Shown here: one piece after another, positions 8,881 to 14,569 of the stretch | How positions within the stretch are numbered: the stretch's first letter is position 1 | Layout: each line of letters begins with the position of its first letter | Assembly: GCA_905479505.1 (NCBI GenBank) | Contig: CAJQMS010000044.1 | Coordinates: forward strand, 1-25,476 | Length of the DNA: 25,476 nt | Origin: an uncultured Burkholderiales Genera incertae sedis bacterium | Lineage (GTDB): Bacteria > Pseudomonadota > Gammaproteobacteria > Burkholderiales > Eutrophovitaceae | Direction of reading: 5' to 3' | Made by a program: the position numbers and the translations under genes | Notes under the pieces: generated by a model | The model's database searches: none | What the model was told of the DNA's origin: nothing | What the model saw: only the letters and a program-made list of their open reading frames with translations

Positions 8881-8931
8881 TGGGTATCTTTTTTTACAAA
8901 AAGATGGGTATCATTGAGTTAACTGGGTATT
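8881..8931 (+). repeat. Three TGGGTAT direct repeats and an 8-bp inverted repeat in the tssJ/tssB control region
   Basis: TGGGTATC lies at 8881-8888 and 8905-8912, and TGGGTATT at 8924-8931. Between and overlapping the first two is a perfect inverted repeat, ATCTTTTT-TTAC-AAAAAGAT (8886-8905). The third copy falls inside the spacer of the proposed tssB promoter. The arrangement looks like an operator for a regulator of the divergent T6SS operons. No regulator gene is in the window. Confidence 0.55.
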
Positions 8932-8943
8932 TCCCTCTTTTAT
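8914..8943 (+). promoter_or_regulatory. Possible sigma-70 promoter of tssB-tssC-hcp
   Basis: TTGAGT (8914-8919) and TTTTAT (8938-8943) are separated by 18 nt, each matching 4 of 6 consensus bases. Transcription would start near 8950, giving a leader of about 27 nt. I saw no sigma-54 pair (GG followed by GC at 10-nt spacing). Confidence 0.35.
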
Positions 8944-8976
8944 ATGTTTAATTTCAAATTTGGAGTTTAAGACGCT

Positions 8977-9489
8977 ATGGCTGAAAGCACTCAACATAAA
9001 CTTGATCGAGTCAGATCACCACGAGTTCAAATCACTTACGACGTCGAAATAGGAGACGCCACTCAAAAAAAAGAACTCCCCTTCGTCATGGCGGTTTGCG
9101 GAGATTTTTCTGGGAACCCAGAGCAAGCATTAGTCAAAGTCAAAGAGAGAAAGTTAGTTAACATCGATCGCGACAATTTTAATAGCGTTTTAGCAGGCTG
9201 TGCTCCACGCGTCACTGTCCAAGTAGAAAACACATTACAAAAAGACGGCACCAAAATTGGTGCGGACTTACGCTTTAAATCGCTTGAAAGCTTTGATCCA
9301 GCTCAAGTAGCGACACAAATTGAACCTTTGGCTGAGCTGCTAGCCATCCGGGACAAACTTTCTGACTTAAAAAATAAAATGTACGGAAACGACAAACTGG
9401 GCGAAATTCTTGCGGAAACTCTTCAAGATGCCGACAAACTAACCGCTCTCGGCAAAGAATCCGGTAGCGCGAATAAGGAAGGGGAATAA
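8977..9489 (+). CDS. tssB: T6SS sheath small subunit TssB (VipA)
   Basis: 170 residues. TssB interlocks with TssC to form the contractile sheath around the Hcp tube. The N-terminus carries the family pattern VRSPRVQITYDVEIGD followed by LPFVMAVCGDFSG. A C-terminal helix (about 130-160, with GNDKLGEILAETL) matches the segment that packs against TssC and is released on contraction. It starts at ATG 8977, with GGAG 11 nt upstream, and is the first gene of the plus-strand operon. Only 3 nt separate its stop from tssC, consistent with equimolar synthesis. Confidence 0.97.
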   Translation: MAESTQHKLDRVRSPRVQITYDVEIGDATQKKELPFVMAVCGDFSGNPEQALVKVKERKLVNIDRDNFNSVLAGCAPRVTVQVENTLQKDGTKIGADLRFKSLESFDPAQVATQIEPLAELLAIRDKLSDLKNKMYGNDKLGEILAETLQDADKLTALGKESGSANKEGE

Positions 9490-9492
9490 GTT

Positions 9493-10971
9493 ATGGCCGA
9501 AAACATGAAAACAGATGGCGCTTCAGCGGGCGCAGATTCCTCACTTCTTGAGCAAATTATTACAGACTCAAAGGTGGCGCATTCAGATACTGAGAAAACA
9601 CGAGCTAAAGAGTTAATTAACCAACTCGTCCAAGAGGTGATGGATGGCAAAATTACTGTATCAGACAATATAATTGCTAACATTGAGAGCCGGATAGCTG
9701 CCATTGACGAGACCGTGTCTGAACAATTAACTGCCGTGCTGCACGATGATTCCTTCAAGAAACTTGAAGCCAGCTGGAGAGGACTTCATTACTTGGTTTC
9801 AAAATCAGAAACGGGTACTGGGCTCAAGATCAAGATGTTCAATGCAACAAAAGCCGAGTTAATTAAAGACTTTAAATCCGCTTCTGAATTCGATCAATCG
9901 ACGATGTTTAAACAAGTCTACGAGGAAGAGTACGGAACGTTTGGCGGATCTCCTTACGCCGTTATATTGGGTGATTATGAGTTTGGGAAACACCCAGAAG
10001 ATTTATTTCTTCTTGAGGAAATCTCCCACGTCGCCGCGGCTGCTCATGCACCATTTATATCAGCAGCAAGTCCCCAGATAATGGGATTAGAATCTTATTC
10101 AGATTTATCAAAGCCACGAGATTTAGCAAAAGTGTTTGATACGGTGGAGTACGCGAAATGGCATTCCTTCAGAGATAGCGAAGATTCACGCTATGTTGCC
10201 TTAGCCCTTCCACACGTTCTTGGTAGATTGCCATACGGTCCGGATACACTGCCAGTTGAAGCGTTTGATTATAAAGAAGACGTCAGCGGCCAAGACAACA
10301 GTAAATTCCTGTGGGTCAACGCGGCCTACTCACTCGGCACAAGAATGACAGATGCCTATGCCAAGTACGGTTGGTGTACTGCCATTCGCGGTGTAGAAGG
10401 CGGCGGCATGGTAGAAGGACTTCCTGTTTACACCTTTTCGACTGATGATGGAGACGTTGCCCTTCAGTGTCCAACGCAGATCGCGATCACTGACAGACGA
10501 GAAAAAGAGCTGGCAGATTTAGGATTCATTCCTTTAGTTCACTGCAAAGGCACTGACTACGCAGCATTTTTCTCAGTGCAATCAACGCAATCGCCTAAGG
10601 AATACGATACAGACGAGGCAAACGCGAACTCAAGGTTGTCCGCACAAATTCAATATATTATGGCTAGCTCACGATTCGCTCATTACCTAAAGTCCATGAT
10701 GCGAGACAAGATCGGCAGCTTTGCCAGTCGCGCCGACGTAAACACCTTCCTCAATGGATGGATAAATAATTATATTCTCGCCAATGATGAAGGGAGCCAG
10801 GAGCTCAAGGCACAGTATCCGCTGAGAGAAGCTCGGATTGACGTCACTGAGATTCCTGGTAAGCCTGGGGCATACAGGGCTGTCGCGTTTTTAAAGCCTC
10901 ATTTTCAATTGGAAGGCCTTACAGCCAGTTTACGAATGGTTGCAGACCTTCCGCCTGCAGCGAATGGCTAG
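9493..10971 (+). CDS. tssC: T6SS sheath large subunit TssC (VipB)
   Basis: 492 residues, the normal TssC length. Characteristic segments are the helical N-terminus, SWRGLHYLV (94-102), an acidic EEEYGTFGG region, the LPHVLGRLPYG stretch and the C-terminal SSRFAHYLKSMMRDKIG block. The N-terminal part of TssC supplies the helices that hold TssB, and its middle domain faces the inner tube. An AAGGAAGGGG tract, mostly within the end of tssB, gives a good ribosome binding site for ATG 9493. The gene is followed by hcp after 49 nt. Confidence 0.97.
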   Translation: MAENMKTDGASAGADSSLLEQIITDSKVAHSDTEKTRAKELINQLVQEVMDGKITVSDNIIANIESRIAAIDETVSEQLTAVLHDDSFKKLEASWRGLHYLVSKSETGTGLKIKMFNATKAELIKDFKSASEFDQSTMFKQVYEEEYGTFGGSPYAVILGDYEFGKHPEDLFLLEEISHVAAAAHAPFISAASPQIMGLESYSDLSKPRDLAKVFDTVEYAKWHSFRDSEDSRYVALALPHVLGRLPYGPDTLPVEAFDYKEDVSGQDNSKFLWVNAAYSLGTRMTDAYAKYGWCTAIRGVEGGGMVEGLPVYTFSTDDGDVALQCPTQIAITDRREKELADLGFIPLVHCKGTDYAAFFSVQSTQSPKEYDTDEANANSRLSAQIQYIMASSRFAHYLKSMMRDKIGSFASRADVNTFLNGWINNYILANDEGSQELKAQYPLREARIDVTEIPGKPGAYRAVAFLKPHFQLEGLTASLRMVADLPPAANG

Positions 10972-11008
10972 AACTTATATCAAGCCAAGTTGTTTATAAA
11001 AAAATTTT

Positions 11009-11014
11009 AAGGAG
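11009..11014 (+). promoter_or_regulatory. Strong Shine-Dalgarno of hcp
   Basis: AAGGAG lies 6 nt before the hcp ATG. It is the best ribosome binding site seen in the window and fits the high expression expected of the tube protein. Confidence 0.7.
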
Positions 11015-11020
11015 TAAAAA

Positions 11021-11503
11021 ATGGCAGTGGATATGTTTTTAAAATTGAAGGACGTTCCCGGCGAGTCCATAGATAAACAATACAAGGGTTGCATCGACAT
11101 CCTCTCTTGGTCATGGGGTATGTCACAGGCTGGAACCACACACTCAGGTTCCGGTGGCGGTGCAGGCAAGGTGTCGGTAGCAGATCTCACGATCACAAAA
11201 TACATCGATAAATCGTCACTTCAAATGACCGCCAACTCGTGTAGCGGTAAGCACATAGATTCAGGTTCTATTTATGTCAGGAAGGCAGGTGGCGACAAAC
11301 CACTCACTTACATTGAAATTGATATGACTGAAATCATTATTAGTTCTGTAAGTATTGCTGGTACGCAATCAGATGAACTAATAATGGAAACGATAGGCTT
11401 GAATTTTAGTAAATTTGCCTATACCTATTACATTCAAAAAGATGACGGCACCGGCACTAAGGTCGGTCCTATCTCGTGGGACATTGCTAAAAACACGAAG
11501 TAA
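11021..11503 (+). CDS. hcp: T6SS tube protein Hcp (TssD)
   Basis: 160 residues. Hcp hexamers stack into the inner tube and can carry small effectors in their lumen. The start AVDMFLKLKDVPGES and the WSWGMSQAG segment are typical of the Hcp1 family. So are a Ser/Gly-rich loop (SGSGGGAGK), the VSVADLTITKYIDKSS strand pair, the YIEIDMTEIIISSV strand and the C-terminal FAYTYY segment. Length is standard, so there is no C-terminal toxin extension. It is the last gene of tssB-tssC-hcp, preceded by a strong ribosome binding site and followed by a cluster of inverted repeats. Confidence 0.97.
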   Translation: MAVDMFLKLKDVPGESIDKQYKGCIDILSWSWGMSQAGTTHSGSGGGAGKVSVADLTITKYIDKSSLQMTANSCSGKHIDSGSIYVRKAGGDKPLTYIEIDMTEIIISSVSIAGTQSDELIMETIGLNFSKFAYTYYIQKDDGTGTKVGPISWDIAKNTK

Positions 11504-11510
11504 ATCTGGT

Positions 11511-11590
11511 GAGTCAAGGCGATTAATATCCCTTGACTCCATTTGAGCGCGCACAAATCATTTCAAATGCGTAACGATTAAATAATCGCC
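11511..11590 (+). terminator. Structured hcp 3' region (stem-loops, no U-tract)
   Basis: A 9-bp perfect stem, GAGTCAAGG (11511-11519) with CCTTGACTC (11531-11539), begins 7 nt after the hcp stop. A second stem pairs CATTTGA (11540-11546) with TCAAATG (11563-11569). A third, CGATTA/TAATCG, lies at 11575-11588. GGCGATTA (11518-11525) is also an exact complement of TAATCGCC (11583-11590), which would enclose the second hairpin and compete with the first. No run of U follows, so this is not a textbook intrinsic terminator; transcript stabilisation or factor-dependent ending is possible. Confidence 0.5.
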
Positions 11591-11710
11591 AAACAGGTCG
11601 AGTTATCACTCTGCCATTCGTAATGACTTCTTCAATCCCATAGTTAGCGCCCTTTGTGATAGCGGGACAAAGCGGTCGCGTTCTTCGATCAAGCTTCACA
11701 CCTAGGACTT

Positions 11711-12379
11711 CTATAATTCAAGGTGCCCCCCCGTGAGGCTACTGTCACTTTTATATTGGTAGTCACTATTCTTTGTAAACGGAATATAAAGCTGTCTCGC
11801 ATTTCCCGGGAGGTTCCTGCCTGAACTTTTCTCAACGTCTGATTCACGCTGTAAAGAATTTATCTTTTTTCCGGTGTCATCGTCTAAACGAACGGGATCC
11901 ATTCTGTTTTGACCTGCGACACGACCGAAAAAAGCCTTGACGGGAGTTTTTAATGTCACACGACATAAGAACTTCAAACTTCCCCAATTTTCCTTGATTG
12001 CTAACGCATTGCGTGCCCATTCCCTTGCGTGCACACCATTGCGATTTGCCAAGTTCACTTTCATATGCCAACCAGGATCGTCGATGTGTTTCCCGCCAAC
12101 ATGCAATCGATTAAAAGGAATCCACCATGGAGACATATTTCCGGCTATAGAGAGCGTCTCAGTATTGCTGACTACTTTGCAAAGTTCAAAACCCTTTAAC
12201 AACTTAATCGAAATAACATCCGCCAACCCTCCGGCGAAAGCTGCAATCACGTCCTCATTGGTAAACTTTGATTTTGCCCAGACTGTGTACGTTGGCAGTG
12301 AGCCCCAATCAAGCACACCACCGGGTGCTCTTTCCACATTTTCACAGCCTTCGAAATTATTGATATCGAAGTAATGCAT
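11711..12379 (-). CDS. Unrecognised 222-residue protein between tssA and hcp
   Basis: 222 residues from ATG 12379, with GAGGG about 10 nt upstream. There is no signal peptide and no membrane helix, so it should be cytoplasmic or loaded as T6SS cargo. The N-terminal half is mixed, with an Ala/Gly-rich hydrophobic segment AAFAGGLADVISIKLL (about 47-62) and WWIPFNRL near 85-92. A Trp/His segment PGWHMKVNLANRNGVH follows. The C-terminal third is highly charged and ends in a Ser/Thr/Gly-rich tail. It lies 194 nt downstream of tssA on the same strand and converges on hcp. A position at the end of the spike and baseplate operon often holds effector or immunity genes, but no toxin signature is visible. 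I do not recognise the family. Confidence 0.7.
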   Translation of the reverse strand: MHYFDINNFEGCENVERAPGGVLDWGSLPTYTVWAKSKFTNEDVIAAFAGGLADVISIKLLKGFELCKVVSNTETLSIAGNMSPWWIPFNRLHVGGKHIDDPGWHMKVNLANRNGVHAREWARNALAIKENWGSLKFLCRVTLKTPVKAFFGRVAGQNRMDPVRLDDDTGKKINSLQRESDVEKSSGRNLPGNARQLYIPFTKNSDYQYKSDSSLTGGHLEL

Positions 12380-12573
12380 AGCTACTTACCCTCTAATAAT
12401 TTTTCTTGCATAAACGGCTAACTCTCACTTAAAGAGTCTCCACCATCAAACGTGACGTTTCACAATTCAATTCCCCACCTCAAATACTCGATAAAACCTT
12501 ATGGTTACGCGTCCGTCGTTAAAGGGGCGGCATCCATTATTTACCCGACGAAGAGACACACAGAGGGGTTGTC
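12380..12573. other. 194-nt gap between tssA and the 222-residue gene
   Basis: No gene is seen here. It contains a near-palindrome AAACGT-G-ACGTTT (12448-12460) and a small hairpin ACTCT/AGAGT (12421-12437). The length suggests separate control of the downstream gene, but no convincing -35/-10 pair and no intrinsic terminator were found. Confidence 0.4.
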
Positions 12574-13677
12574 TTAGTCATCATCAGAATCACTATTCTC
12601 GGTGATTCCAAGCGTTTCTCTTAATTGCGACAAGGTAGTCTCATCTTTAATCATCTCATTAAGCCACTCATTCAGATCCATCCCACCCCAACTAATCGCT
12701 CTTTGAACGATGTAAGACACAGGACTATGCGGCTCGGACTTTCGGAAAAATTCAGCCACAAGTGCGAGCGCATTTAACGCTTCAGCTTTCGTACTCACTC
12801 CGACTATCGCACTCTTATTGGTCGTTGCAGCACTGGACAACGAGTTATCCGAGGATTTTTGAGCTTCATCTGGAGCACCATTATCCCCACCATCGTCGCT
12901 AATCAACCCCTTTTGAGCCGCACAACTTATTACGAGTTTCTGACAATCGACAATTGCCTCTTTTAAATCCATTAAGCTTGGCGAATTAACCCCGAATTTA
13001 TCGTCCACCATGCTAGTGAGCGAATCAATAGCCAGAACACTAGTGGAGATGTCTTGCATTAATGTTTGATAAAAATCAGCGTCACTAGCCAAAACGGCGT
13101 TATTCCATTTTTCACCATTGATCTTGCCATCACTCAGTGCAGCACTGGCCGCCTCCTCGTTTTTCCGAGATAAGTTATCAACATCTTTGGATTCCTGCCA
13201 TTTAAGCCAGCCATATGCCCCGCTAGTCGTGAGTGGTATTTCACGTATTTGAATGGGCAAATTGGTCTCCATCCAGTTCAGCCTGGAAGCCCTTAGGTCT
13301 AAGTCTCCGTCTTCCACTAAGGGGAATAAATTATCCCATTGGTTTTCTAGCAATTCGGTGATGAGATTTATTCCTTCCGACAACCCCGAAAACCCTTGAA
13401 GCTGTAATATCGACTCAGTTAACCAAGCCCCAATTTGCAAGTCCTTCGTTTGATTTTGAAACGCATCAGTAGCTAGGTCTTTAACTTTATTCCAGTCAGC
13501 GGCTTTTATTTCTGTTTTCCATTCACCTTGATCTAATGACGGATCGTCTTGGCGTCTCGCCTCTTTAATATCGTCAAAAAGCGGCTGAAACGTTAAATCC
13601 TCCCCGCAGGGATTGTCGTCTGAAATGGGGGCAAGCAAAGCTTCAATATTTAATAGCATAGATATTTTTTCATTCAC
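12574..13677 (-). CDS. tssA: T6SS assembly protein TssA (ImpA family, short form)
   Basis: 367 residues. The N-terminal ImpA_N domain is clear: LLAPISDDNPCGEDL (14-28), then DWNKVKDLATDAF and the LENQWDNLFP stretch. The C-terminal segment FFRKSEPHSPVSYIVQRA (310-327), with WGGMDLNEWLNE just after, resembles the short TssA type related to Pseudomonas TssA1, which sits at the baseplate, rather than the long distal-end type. The middle (about 265-285) is low-complexity and rich in Ser, Asn and Asp. The start is GTG at 13677, overlapping the PAAR stop by 4 nt (GTGA), which argues for coupled translation; an ATG at 13659 is the alternative. The tail is acidic. Confidence 0.95.
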   Translation of the reverse strand: MNEKISMLLNIEALLAPISDDNPCGEDLTFQPLFDDIKEARRQDDPSLDQGEWKTEIKAADWNKVKDLATDAFQNQTKDLQIGAWLTESILQLQGFSGLSEGINLITELLENQWDNLFPLVEDGDLDLRASRLNWMETNLPIQIREIPLTTSGAYGWLKWQESKDVDNLSRKNEEAASAALSDGKINGEKWNNAVLASDADFYQTLMQDISTSVLAIDSLTSMVDDKFGVNSPSLMDLKEAIVDCQKLVISCAAQKGLISDDGGDNGAPDEAQKSSDNSLSSAATTNKSAIVGVSTKAEALNALALVAEFFRKSEPHSPVSYIVQRAISWGGMDLNEWLNEMIKDETTLSQLRETLGITENSDSDDD

Positions 13678-13973
13678 GCGATTAAGACAGTCGGACAGCC
13701 AAGAGTAATTGATCCACCGTGAGCCGTAGTATCTCCCATACGCGCAGCTGGTTTATTTGTGATTAACACTGTTGGGCTTCCCAATAGGATGCTATCTGGA
13801 GGGCCCACACAAACTGCCATATCCCCCAACACAGCGGCGGGCAATCCTCCTATCAGCACGGTTGGCGCACCAGGACCTGTTATGGGTCCTCCCACATGCG
13901 GTACTGGAGGTACTGCTGGTGTGACCATGGGGCAAACATGCATGTCTGTGAGTCTTGCTGCGGGCTGAGGCAT
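13674..13973 (-). CDS. PAAR-domain spike-tip protein
   Basis: 99 residues made almost entirely of one PAAR domain, the conical tip that sharpens VgrG and can recruit effectors. Repeated PTVLI strands and Gly/Pro-rich turns are visible, including VGGPITGPGAPTVLIGG, LLGSPTVLITNKPAAR and GCPTVLIA at the C-terminus. His and Cys residues (H12, C14, H73, C94) can supply the usual metal site. There is no N- or C-terminal extension, so it is a stand-alone tip rather than an effector fusion. ATG 13973 lies 24 nt after the DUF6931-like stop, and the stop overlaps the tssA start. Confidence 0.95.
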   Translation of the reverse strand: MPQPAARLTDMHVCPMVTPAVPPVPHVGGPITGPGAPTVLIGGLPAAVLGDMAVCVGPPDSILLGSPTVLITNKPAARMGDTTAHGGSITLGCPTVLIA

Positions 13974-13997
13974 TGTGCTTAATCTCTAGGTTTTTTA

Positions 13998-14540
13998 TTA
14001 CGGCCAATGACGTTTTTTCGAGACGACATCAGCACCAACGTCTAACGCGATGGATAGCTTGGCTAACATTTCACCGCCAAACGGAATACATCGGCTAATA
14101 ATAGCATTTGCTGCAGTTTCACTCGCAGCGTTCGGTGGCGCGGCCACTGCAGGGTTATCAGGCCCGGAAATACTACCACCACTCCAAAAAATTGATATCG
14201 CCAAACATCCAATCGGATCTTGTAACCCAAGATTGTCAAAAATAACCTTGAATTCTTGTCTCTTTTTTTCATTAGGATCGATAACCCATGAGTATGTTTT
14301 ATCTAATAATTTTAACCGCTCAGGATTTTTCTCTACCCCTAACTCTGTGAGTAAGCATAAGTATGCCCAATACACGGTATAACGAACTGGAAGACTATGC
14401 GCATACATTTTGACAGCATCAATTAGTACCTTATTGTCTCGCAAAATACTGATAAATTCAGTCACCGAGTAAGTGTCTTTAAATAAACTTGACGCGTCGT
14501 CGGTCAATTTAAACTTAGTCGTGATGTCAAACGCGAGCAT
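13998..14540 (-). CDS. DUF6931-like T6SS accessory protein between VgrG and PAAR
   Basis: 180 residues from ATG 14540, with AGGG just upstream. The protein is mostly helical. The segments RYTVYWAYLCLLTELG (about 52-68) and FWSGGSISGPDNPAVAAPPN (about 118-137) resemble what I recall of the DUF6931 family, found beside PAAR and VgrG genes; this assignment is from memory. There is no signal peptide; the Ala-rich segment (about 138-150) looks like an amphipathic helix rather than a membrane anchor. The gene sits 29 nt after vgrG and 24 nt before PAAR in one operon. That places it where adaptor or effector-loading proteins are encoded. An adaptor role is inference; a small effector cannot be excluded. 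Confidence 0.8.
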   Translation of the reverse strand: MLAFDITTKFKLTDDASSLFKDTYSVTEFISILRDNKVLIDAVKMYAHSLPVRYTVYWAYLCLLTELGVEKNPERLKLLDKTYSWVIDPNEKKRQEFKVIFDNLGLQDPIGCLAISIFWSGGSISGPDNPAVAAPPNAASETAANAIISRCIPFGGEMLAKLSIALDVGADVVSKKRHWP

Positions 14541-14569
14541 CCATCACCCTGTTTTGAAATACAATCTTT

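Noticed and set aside
8886..8905. Inverted repeat with T-rich arm as an intrinsic terminator
   Set aside because: It is AT-rich, lies between two divergent genes and has no transcript to end, so an operator reading fits better.
11937..12374. 145-codon plus-strand frame opposite the 222-residue gene
   Set aside because: The minus-strand frame is longer, has a ribosome binding site and follows the operon direction. Since neither is recognised, this rejection is less certain than the others.
13759..13968. Plus-strand frame opposite the PAAR gene
   Set aside because: The Gly/Pro-rich minus-strand PAAR sequence leaves the antisense frame open; PAAR is clearly the real gene.
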